This document shows positions 7,273-13,487 of a stretch of DNA of 13,487 nt, piece after piece. The position numbers were made by a program, and so were the translations under genes. Under the pieces are notes generated by a model. The model did not search any database. It was given only the letters and a program-made list of their open reading frames with translations, and was not told the origin of the DNA. This DNA comes from Flavobacteriales bacterium (GTDB lineage Bacteria > Bacteroidota > Bacteroidia > Flavobacteriales_F > PHOS-HE28), in contig JALOLX010000082.1 of the NCBI GenBank assembly GCA_025455765.1, forward strand, positions 1 through 13,487. The letters run 5' to 3'. How positions within the stretch are numbered: the first letter of the stretch is position 1; the number at the start of each line of letters is the position of its first letter.

Positions 7273-8387
7273 AGATGGCCGAGGACAGTGCCGGGGTGGA
7301 GATCGGCACCGTGAACGTGGGCATCGCCGGACAGCACATCCGCAGCATGCAACACCGCGGCATGAAGATGCGCGAGAGCCTCGAGGAGGAGATCGCACAG
7401 ACCGATATCGATCAGCTCATCGAAGAGACCTACCGTCTGGTCATGCCTCCGGGTGAAGAGATCATCCACGTGCTGCCCCAGGAGTACATCATCGATAACG
7501 AGCAGGGCATCCGCGACCCCATCGGCATGAGCGGCATCCGCATGGAGGCCAACTTCCACATCATCAGTGGGCAGGTCACTGCAGCGCGCAACATCAACAA
7601 GTGCGTACACCGCGCAGGCCTCAACGTCACCGAGCTCATCCTCGAACCATTGGCCAGCGCCGATGCCGTGCTGAGCCAGGAGGAGAAGGAGGCCGGTGTG
7701 GTGCTCGTGGACATCGGCGGCGGTACCACTGACATCGCCATCTTCTTCGACAACATCATCCGCCACACCGCCGTGATCCCCTTCGGTGGCAACGTGGTCA
7801 CGGAGGATATCCGCCAGGGCTGCGGCATCATGCGCGAGCAGGCCGAACAGCTGAAGACCAAGTTCGGCAGCGCACTGGCCTCGGAGAACAAGGACAATGA
7901 GGTGGTGTGCATCCCCGGTCTGCGCGGCCGCGAGCCGAAGGAGATCAGCCTGCGCACCCTCTCGCAGATCATCCAGAGCCGCATGGAGGAGATCCTCGAA
8001 CATGTGCACTTCGAGATCAAGAACTCCGGCATGGAGAAGCAGCTCATCGCGGGCATCGTGCTCACCGGTGGCGGCTCGCAACTGAAGCACCTGAAGCACC
8101 TCGTGGAACTGATGACCGGCATGAGCACGCGCATCGGGTATCCCAATGAGCACATCACCAAGAGCGCTGTGGAAGATGTGACCAGCCCGTTGCATGCCAC
8201 CGGCGTGGGCCTTGTGATGAAGGGCTTCGACTACCTGGAGCGCCACCGCAGCCGCACCCCCGTGGAAGCACGTGCCACCGCAGCCGCACGCACCCCCGTC
8301 AAAGGCCACTCCAAGGGCATTTTCGGTGGTCTGCTGGACAGCGTGATGAACGGCGCCAGCAACCTGCTCAAGGAGGACGAGATCTGA
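7248..8387 (+). CDS. ftsA: FtsA, actin-like Z-ring membrane tether (main body; N-terminus out of frame)
   Basis: FtsA is an ATP-binding actin-fold protein that anchors FtsZ to the cytoplasmic membrane and recruits later division proteins. This frame holds about 379 residues from a GTG at 7248. That GTG is probably only an internal valine codon: homology extends upstream in the same frame to about 7233, and the real start is at 7138 in another frame. Visible parts are VNVGIAGQHIRS (22-33), the 1C region, the phosphate-2 loop VDIGGGTTDIAIF (154-166), the stretch VTEDIRQGCGIMREQAEQLK (184-203) containing the EDI/GC patterns, and the adenosine motif GIVLTGGGSQL (269-279). The last part, GIFGGLLDSVMNGASNLLK (357-375), is an amphipathic helix fit for membrane targeting. 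As written, no single frame makes full FtsA. Since ftsA is normally needed for division, a sequence error is the leading explanation. Confidence 0.93.
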   Translation: MESIVAAVKMAEDSAGVEIGTVNVGIAGQHIRSMQHRGMKMRESLEEEIAQTDIDQLIEETYRLVMPPGEEIIHVLPQEYIIDNEQGIRDPIGMSGIRMEANFHIISGQVTAARNINKCVHRAGLNVTELILEPLASADAVLSQEEKEAGVVLVDIGGGTTDIAIFFDNIIRHTAVIPFGGNVVTEDIRQGCGIMREQAEQLKTKFGSALASENKDNEVVCIPGLRGREPKEISLRTLSQIIQSRMEEILEHVHFEIKNSGMEKQLIAGIVLTGGGSQLKHLKHLVELMTGMSTRIGYPNEHITKSAVEDVTSPLHATGVGLVMKGFDYLERHRSRTPVEARATAAARTPVKGHSKGIFGGLLDSVMNGASNLLKEDEI

Positions 8388-8439
8388 GCCTCCGATCCGA
8401 CACACCCCTACCGAACAACTGACCAATCCCCCCCAACCA

Positions 8440-10035
8440 ATGAAATTCGACATCCCCCAGGAGCTCAACTCGATCATCAAGGTGATCGGCGTGGGCGGTG
8501 GCGGCAGCAACGCCGTCAATCACATGTACGAGCAAGGCATCCGTGGCGTGGACTTCATCGTCTGCAACACCGATCGCCAGGCCCTTGACATCAGCCCGGT
8601 ACCCGTGAAAGTGCAGCTCGGTGTGGCCCTCACTGAAGGCCTCGGCGCAGGTGCTGTGCCCGAGCGTGGCAAGGAGGCCGTGCAGGAGAACCTCGATGAA
8701 CTGCGCCAACTGCTCAGCACCCGCACCAAGATGGTGTTCATCACCGCAGGCATGGGTGGTGGTACCGGCACCGGTGCTGCGCCTGTGATCGCACAGCTTG
8801 CCCGTGAAATGGGCATTCTCACCGTGGGCATCGTCACCAGTCCGTTCATGTGGGAAGGGCGCCGCCGCAAGCAACAGGCTGTGAGCGGGGTGGAGGAACT
8901 GCGTAACGCGGTGGACACCCTGCTGGTGATCAACAACGACCGTCTGCGCGACCTCTTCGGCAACCTCTCGGTGGCCAATGCCTTCGAGCATGCGGATAAC
9001 GTCCTCACCACCGCCGCTCGTGGTATCGCAGAGATCATCACCAAGACCGGCAAGGTGAACGTGGACTTCGAGGATGTGAAGACCGTGATGACCCGCAGCG
9101 GCAATGCCATCATGGGCATGGCCGAGGCCGAAGGGGAGGACCGCGCCATGCGTGCCGCACAGGAAGCGCTCGACTCTCCGCTGCTGAACGACAACAACAT
9201 CGCCGGCGCCAAATTCGTGCTGCTCAACATCACCCACGGCACGCGCGAGATCCTCATGGACGAGATCGGTGAGATCACGGACCATATCCAAGATGCGGCC
9301 GGCAGCGGCGCCGATGTGATCTGGGGCTACGGCATGGACGAGAGCCTCGGTGAGAAGGTGCGCATCACCGTGATCGCCACGGGCTTCGAGACCAATGCGG
9401 CGACCGGTGCCATCGTTCGTCCTACGGAAGAACGCACCATCATTCCCCTCGATGCGGACCGGCCCACGATGATCACCCAACCCATCGTGAACCCGGTAGC
9501 CACCGTTGCTCCATCAGCACCGGTAATGCCGCCCGTTCCTCCGGCCTTCGAAGAGCCTTACCTGAAGCCCGCCGCTGAAGCACCTCGCGAAGTGGAGGCT
9601 TCCGCGCCGGCAGCACCCCAGGCCACCATCGAGTTCGAGGTGGAGCCCCGCCGTGTGCTCAGTGAGCCTACGCCGGTAACAGCGACGGAAGAGAAGATCG
9701 TGCACGGACTGTGGGATGAGGTGGACAACCACACGGCCAACACCCAAGCGGTGATCTCCGAAGCGCGCCTGAACCCGCAGCAACATCAAGCACGTGTGGA
9801 GGAACGTCAGGCCCGGATGCGCGAGATCAATCAGCGCCTGCGTTCGCCGAACGGACTCGCTGACCTTGAACAGGTGCCTGCCTACAAGCGGAAGAACATC
9901 CACATCAGCGATACGCAGCACAGCGCCGACTCCAACGTGAGCCGCTACACGCTCAACGAGGAGGTGGATGAACATGGCGAGCGCCGTGTGGAACTGAAGC
10001 GCAACAACCCGTTCCTGCACGATAACGTGGACTGA
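8440..10035 (+). CDS. ftsZ: FtsZ, tubulin-like Z-ring GTPase
   Basis: FtsZ polymerises with GTP into the cytokinetic ring. It has 531 residues and is intact. The GTPase core covers about residues 11-318, with KVIGVGGGGSNAVNHM (14-29), the tubulin signature GGGTGTG (106-112), the INNDRL stretch (165-170) and the T7-loop NVDFED (207-212), which completes the GTPase site of the neighbouring subunit. A Pro/Ala/Glu-rich tail of about 200 residues follows, much longer than the E. coli linker; long tails are usual in Bacteroidota. The final peptide NNPFLHDNVD (522-531) is likely the docking site for FtsA and other partners. The gap of 52 nt after ftsA is the largest inside the cluster; it holds a run of seven C residues just before the start and no Shine-Dalgarno box. 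Confidence 0.98.
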   Translation: MKFDIPQELNSIIKVIGVGGGGSNAVNHMYEQGIRGVDFIVCNTDRQALDISPVPVKVQLGVALTEGLGAGAVPERGKEAVQENLDELRQLLSTRTKMVFITAGMGGGTGTGAAPVIAQLAREMGILTVGIVTSPFMWEGRRRKQQAVSGVEELRNAVDTLLVINNDRLRDLFGNLSVANAFEHADNVLTTAARGIAEIITKTGKVNVDFEDVKTVMTRSGNAIMGMAEAEGEDRAMRAAQEALDSPLLNDNNIAGAKFVLLNITHGTREILMDEIGEITDHIQDAAGSGADVIWGYGMDESLGEKVRITVIATGFETNAATGAIVRPTEERTIIPLDADRPTMITQPIVNPVATVAPSAPVMPPVPPAFEEPYLKPAAEAPREVEASAPAAPQATIEFEVEPRRVLSEPTPVTATEEKIVHGLWDEVDNHTANTQAVISEARLNPQQHQARVEERQARMREINQRLRSPNGLADLEQVPAYKRKNIHISDTQHSADSNVSRYTLNEEVDEHGERRVELKRNNPFLHDNVD

Positions 10036-10038
10036 GCC

Positions 10039-10494
10039 ATGGACCTGCAACAACGCATCGATGCCGACATCAAGGCGGCCATGCTCGCTCGCGAGAAGGA
10101 TCGTCTGAACGCGCTGCGCGCCATCAAGAGCGCCATCCTGCTGGAACTGACCAAGGAAGGTGCCGGGAACGGGCTGGATGAAGCCACCGGGCTGCGCATT
10201 CTGCAGAAGATGCACAAGCAACGCCAGGAAAGCGCCACCATCTACCGCGAACAGGGTCGCCCAGAACTGGCCGCCGAAGAGGAAGCCCAATCCGCCGTGA
10301 TCGAGGCCTACCTGCCCCAGCGCATGAGCGAAGGTGAACTGGAGGCTGCCGTGAAGGCCCTCATCGCCGGCAGTGGCGCTGTAGGAATGAAGGATATGGG
10401 CCGCGTAATGGGTCTGGCCACCAAGGAACTGGCCGGTAAGGCCGATGGATCCGCAGTGGCGGCCATGGTCCGCAAATTGCTCGCAGCCAGCTGA
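10039..10494 (+). CDS. GatB/YqeY domain protein
   Basis: A 151-residue cytoplasmic protein of the GatB/YqeY family. It opens with a helical region that includes KAAMLAREKDRLNALRAIKS (13-32) and has the family pattern AEEEAQSAVIEAYLPQRMSE (79-98). The C-terminal half, GMKDMGRVMGLATKELAGKA (116-135), resembles the tail domain of GatB, the tRNA-dependent amidotransferase subunit, where it contacts tRNA. Free-standing YqeY proteins have no firmly established reaction, so I give no gene symbol. It starts 3 nt after the ftsZ stop and is the last gene before a strong intrinsic terminator, so it is co-transcribed with the division genes. The position after ftsZ is one I recall from other Bacteroidota. 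Confidence 0.93.
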   Translation: MDLQQRIDADIKAAMLAREKDRLNALRAIKSAILLELTKEGAGNGLDEATGLRILQKMHKQRQESATIYREQGRPELAAEEEAQSAVIEAYLPQRMSEGELEAAVKALIAGSGAVGMKDMGRVMGLATKELAGKADGSAVAAMVRKLLAAS

Positions 10495-10515
10495 GCCTCA
10501 GCAGGTAAGTGAGTT

Positions 10516-10548
10516 GAAGGGGTGTCCGGGGGGGCACCCCTTCTTTTT
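10516..10548 (+). terminator. Intrinsic terminator closing the dcw cluster
   Basis: A perfect 9-bp stem pairs GAAGGGGTG (10516-10524) with CACCCCTTC (10535-10543). The loop is 10 nt and very G-rich (TCC followed by seven G). Five T residues follow at once (10544-10548). It lies 21 nt after the yqeY-like stop, where the long gene block ends. The remaining bases up to 10624 (about 76 nt) must hold the start signal of the next gene. I saw no clear Bacteroidota -7 (TAnnTTTG) or -33 (TTG) pair there. Confidence 0.9.
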
Positions 10549-10624
10549 GTTCGGTATGCCTTTTGTGGCGGAGTAACAGTGGTTTTTCACGATATTCGCA
10601 GCCGCTTCGGCGTAGTCCCTGGTA

Positions 10625-11899
10625 ATGCTTCGCATAATCCTTGTTCTGGCCGCGTGTCTGCCGATCGTTCTGTCGGCTCAAGACCCGTGCGATGTCACCT
10701 TGATCGTGACTTCGCCGTCCTGTGCCGGTGTGGATGATGGTGTCATCACCGTGATCAGTTTGAGCGGAGGGCCCTACGAGTACTCCATTAATGGGGCGCC
10801 ACCAGTGCCGGACCAGAGCTTCACAGGACTTACAGCAGGGCCTTACACGATCGTCGTTGCAGATGCCGCACAGCCTTGTCTGAGCGTGATCGATACCCTA
10901 TTGATCGAACCGGACCTGGTCATCATCGGCAACCCGGAATATTGCCCAGCCGACCCGCCCGTTCTGACCGTTCTACCCATTGGAGGTTTCGAGCCGCTTG
11001 ATTACCTGTGGTCTGACGGCACTATTGGGGAGACGCTTACCGTGCCTCTTGGGGACGAAGGAACCTACACGGTAAGCGCTGCGGATGCGAACGGTTGTGT
11101 CGTCGATGCCGAGATCGAAGTGGTGGCTTTGCCTGGCCCGGTGGCTGTAATGGGTATTCCCGACACGGTTTGTCAACGTGTTCTGGTACCCGTTTTCACC
11201 CTCTCCAATACGGGCAACGCGCAGCTTTGGGAATGGGGAACGGATGGCACCAGCACCGAAACCCTCCATCAGATCGTTTTTACCCAGAGCGGATGGCAGC
11301 CCATCAGTATACAGGCCCTCGATACGATAACAGGCTGTGCCAATATCCCTGTTCTGGATAGCATTTTTGTGGAAGCACAAGTGCCAGCAATATTCACCGC
11401 AGAGCATGTGCCTTGCACTCCCTTTGTTGATGTGCTGCTGGGAAGTACAGCCGATAGTTGCGCACTCTTTGTGAATGGAACGCTCCTTACGGAACAATGC
11501 AACGGGTTCCTGCGCTATGATGCCCGTCGATACGAAGAGCAGGTGTTCACCCTGTACGCCACCCAGGCCAACGGTTGCAACGACACATTGGAGATCACCG
11601 TGGATGTCAGGACCGAGCCCACATTGTTCCTGTCCAACGCCTTCTCTCCCGATGGCGATGCGATCAATGAACTGTGGCCAGCCAATGTAGAGATATCAGA
11701 TCTTGGATACGAACTTGCCGTCTACGACCGCTGGGGCCGTCAGTTGTGGATCTCGAACGATCCCACGGACCAATGGGACGGCACAGCCAACGGTAGCCCT
11801 GTTCCGGTGGGCGTCTACGTATACACCATGCGCTATCGAGATCCGTGTCAAGCGACCGATGAGGTCACATCCAACGGATTCCTCACGATCGTACGCTGA
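10625..11899 (+). CDS. Secreted protein with SprB-like repeat and CHU_C (type B T9SS) sorting domain
   Basis: A 424-residue exported protein of unknown role. A signal peptide covers about residues 1-18, with likely cleavage after LSA before QDPC. A LAAC at 8-11 fits a lipobox but leaves too short a hydrophobic core, so signal peptidase I is preferred. Residues about 30-86 resemble a SprB repeat (SCAGVDDGVITV, then GGPYEYSING, then FTGLTAGPYTIVV). Residues about 104-167 form another Ig-like unit (EGTYTVSAADANGC). Residues about 190-240 look like a degenerate PKD domain (LWEWGTDGTSTE). The C-terminus (about 333-424) is a gliding-motility-type CHU_C domain: NAFSPDGDAINELW (338-351), YDRWGRQLW (367-375), WDGTANGSPVPVGVYVY (384-400). 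This predicts export by the type IX system. The predicted mature part has twelve cysteines. Codon use is visibly richer in T and A than in the division genes. Confidence 0.88.
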   Translation: MLRIILVLAACLPIVLSAQDPCDVTLIVTSPSCAGVDDGVITVISLSGGPYEYSINGAPPVPDQSFTGLTAGPYTIVVADAAQPCLSVIDTLLIEPDLVIIGNPEYCPADPPVLTVLPIGGFEPLDYLWSDGTIGETLTVPLGDEGTYTVSAADANGCVVDAEIEVVALPGPVAVMGIPDTVCQRVLVPVFTLSNTGNAQLWEWGTDGTSTETLHQIVFTQSGWQPISIQALDTITGCANIPVLDSIFVEAQVPAIFTAEHVPCTPFVDVLLGSTADSCALFVNGTLLTEQCNGFLRYDARRYEEQVFTLYATQANGCNDTLEITVDVRTEPTLFLSNAFSPDGDAINELWPANVEISDLGYELAVYDRWGRQLWISNDPTDQWDGTANGSPVPVGVYVYTMRYRDPCQATDEVTSNGFLTIVR

Positions 11900-11923
11900 G
11901 CAGGTGATCTTTGTGGTCCGCTC

Positions 11924-13487
11924 ATGCAGGGCCAACACACACAACGCAGTTTCCCGGTCGAAGGCATGACCTGCGCCAGCTGTGTGCTGGGTGTGGAACG
12001 CGCCCTTGCATCCGTGCCCGGTGTGGAGCATGTGCGGGTGAACCTCGCCGATCACAGCGCCACCGTGGTGCTCCACCGACCTGTGGCGGATGAGCAGCTG
12101 CGCAACGCGGTACGCCATGCCGGCTATGACCTCGTGGTCACCGATGCCATGGACCTGATGGAGGCCCTCGAACAGGCGCATACCGCCCGGCTCCACGACC
12201 TGCGACGACGCTTCATCATCGCTGCGACGCTCGCGCTTCCCCTGGTGGTCGTGGCCATGTTCCTGCCCCACAGCGCACTCAACCAATGGGTGCAATTCCT
12301 CCTGGCCACACCTGTGATCCTGGGCACCGGGATGCCCTTCTTCCGCAATGCCTGGCGACAGCTGAAGCACGGGCTGGCCAACATGGACAGCCTCGTGGCC
12401 TTGAGCAGTGCCGCAGCCTTTCTCTACAGCACCTACCGCCTGTTAACCACGAAGGATATCCACACGCATCTGCATTACGAATCCGCTGCGGTGGTGATCA
12501 CCTTCGTATGGCTGGGCCGATACCTCGAGGCACGCGCCAAGAGCAGCACCGGAGGGGCCATCCGCAAGCTCATGGGCATGCGGCCCGAACGCGTGCTGCG
12601 TGTATCGGATCACGGTCGCACAGAGGAGGTGCCCATTGCGCAAGTGATGCCCGGCGATGTGGTGCTGGTCCGCACCGGTGAGCGCGTGGCCGTGGATGGC
12701 ACTGTGCTCGAAGGACGGGCCGCAGTGGACGCATCGATGTTCAGTGGTGAATCCTTGCCAGTGGAACGGCTGCCCGGTGCTCAGGTGCTCGCCGGTTCGG
12801 TGGTGCAACAGGGTTCGCTGCGGATCCGCACCACACAGGTCGGGCCGGGTACCTACCTCTCTCGCGTGGCCCAAGCCGTGCAGGAAGCGCAAGGCAGCAA
12901 GGCCCCTGTACAGTTGCTCGTGGACCGCGTGGCCCAGCGGTTCGTGCCGGCGGTGCTGACCATCGCCATCGCTGCCGCCCTTGCCTGGTGGGTGTTCGGT
13001 GGTGTGGATGGCGCTGAACGCGGACTTCAGGCCTTCATCACCGTGCTCATCATCGCATGCCCTTGCGCCCTCGGCCTCGCCACCCCCACCGCCATCATGG
13101 CCGGTATCGGCAAGGGGGCCGAGCAGGGCATCCTCATTCGTGGAGCCGACAGCCTGGAACGGGCGCATCGCATCACCGCAGTGGTGGTCGATAAGACCGG
13201 TACGCTCACAGAAGGCCGCCCCACCGTTGTGGACCGATGGACCGACCTCACGCACAACGAACTCGCCACGCTGGCCGCCATCGAGCAACGCAGTACGCAC
13301 CCCCTCGCCCGTGCGCTGATGAACGCACTGCCCGATCCCGCAGGTGCAGCACCCATCCATGAAGTGACCGAGGTGCCTGGAGAGGGCATGCAGGCCACGG
13401 TCAACGGCGCAAGATGGCTGGTGGGTAACCGTCGCGCGCTGGAGTCCGGCGGTGTGCGCATCGATCGTGAACATAGCTTGCGCGAAC
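11924..13487 (+). CDS. Copper-type P1B ATPase, CopA-like (3' partial)
   Basis: A membrane pump of the heavy-metal P-type ATPase family, most likely exporting Cu(I). The 521 residues visible run off the end of the window. One N-terminal metal-binding domain (about 8-75) carries GMTCASC (14-20). Hydrophobic segments follow at about 96-115, 121-139, 154-172 and 185-200, with the usual NMDSLVAL and YLEARAK landmarks. The actuator domain has FSGESLP (273-279), where SGES replaces the more common TGES. The ion-site motif IIACPCALGLATPTA (376-390) contains CPC, pointing to Cu or Ag. The phosphorylation motif is DKTGTLTEG (423-431). The nucleotide domain has STHPLA (457-462), with Thr where SEHP has Glu, and PGEGM (485-489). 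The hinge GDGxND lies beyond the window. The ATG is 24 nt after the previous stop; metal specificity is inferred. Confidence 0.94.
   Translation, partial: MQGQHTQRSFPVEGMTCASCVLGVERALASVPGVEHVRVNLADHSATVVLHRPVADEQLRNAVRHAGYDLVVTDAMDLMEALEQAHTARLHDLRRRFIIAATLALPLVVVAMFLPHSALNQWVQFLLATPVILGTGMPFFRNAWRQLKHGLANMDSLVALSSAAAFLYSTYRLLTTKDIHTHLHYESAAVVITFVWLGRYLEARAKSSTGGAIRKLMGMRPERVLRVSDHGRTEEVPIAQVMPGDVVLVRTGERVAVDGTVLEGRAAVDASMFSGESLPVERLPGAQVLAGSVVQQGSLRIRTTQVGPGTYLSRVAQAVQEAQGSKAPVQLLVDRVAQRFVPAVLTIAIAAALAWWVFGGVDGAERGLQAFITVLIIACPCALGLATPTAIMAGIGKGAEQGILIRGADSLERAHRITAVVVDKTGTLTEGRPTVVDRWTDLTHNELATLAAIEQRSTHPLARALMNALPDPAGAAPIHEVTEVPGEGMQATVNGARWLVGNRRALESGGVRIDREHSLRE

Noticed and set aside
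6837..8519. A 560-codon open frame on the minus strand across ftsQ, ftsA and the start of ftsZ.
   Set aside because: It lies opposite clearly real genes, is rich in His, Ala, Asp and Val with no motif, and is explained by the strong C/G third-position bias of the coding strand. It also runs through the ftsA joint, so its length is partly an effect of the lesion.
10551..10568. TCGGTATGCCTTTTGTGG as a promoter for the secreted protein gene.
   Set aside because: TA and TTTG are present but with the wrong spacing for TAnnTTTG, and no upstream partner element was seen.
10625..10660. LAAC as a lipoprotein lipobox in the secreted protein.
   Set aside because: Cys11 leaves a hydrophobic core of only about seven residues; cleavage after LSA before QDPC fits a normal signal peptide better.
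11906..11913. GATCTTTG, one base off the Bacteroidota -7 box TAnnTTTG, just before the copper pump gene.
   Set aside because: No convincing TTG at the expected upstream distance, and the leader would be only about 5 nt. One short match is not enough.

Overview
The window is one gene-dense, GC-rich stretch with every recognisable gene on the + strand. It is most consistent with a high-GC member of the Bacteroidota, probably near the Flavobacteriales. The reasons are a dcw order of mraY-murD-ftsW-murG-murC-ftsQ-ftsA-ftsZ with no ddl between murC and ftsQ, a yqeY-like gene directly after ftsZ, an FtsZ tail ending in FLHDNVD, no Shine-Dalgarno boxes before the starts, and a secreted protein ending in a CHU_C (type B, type IX secretion) sorting domain. 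The lineage is inferred from gene content, not from a search.

Positions 1-10494 hold the division and cell-wall cluster. It starts inside mraY, followed by murD, a short extra gene that looks like a free-standing MurD C-terminal domain, then ftsW, murG, murC, ftsQ, ftsA, ftsZ and a GatB/YqeY-family gene. Gaps run from overlap to about 52 nt, and no terminator was seen inside, so this looks like one co-transcribed block. It makes lipid I (MraY) and lipid II (MurG), adds L-Ala (MurC) and D-Glu (MurD) to the UDP-MurNAc precursor, polymerises glycan at the septum (FtsW), and builds the Z-ring (FtsZ, FtsA, FtsQ). A clear intrinsic terminator follows at 10516-10548.

Positions 10549-13487 hold a different neighbourhood. 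A secreted 424-residue protein with a SprB-like repeat and a CHU_C sorting domain has looser, more T-rich codon use than its neighbours. It is followed 24 nt later by the start of a copper-type P1B ATPase that runs off the window.

Three points deserve attention. First, the MurD-C-like gene at 2188-2691 has kept its fold landmarks but lost several ligand-binding residues, and may be a non-catalytic partner of MurD. Second, ftsA is broken near its 5' end: about 55 bp of expected coding sequence is missing and the frame shifts. Third, murG lacks about 18 residues straight after its GGSLGA loop. The last two are in genes expected to be essential, so an assembly or read error must be excluded before any biological reading. 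No RNA genes, mobile elements or CRISPR arrays were seen.
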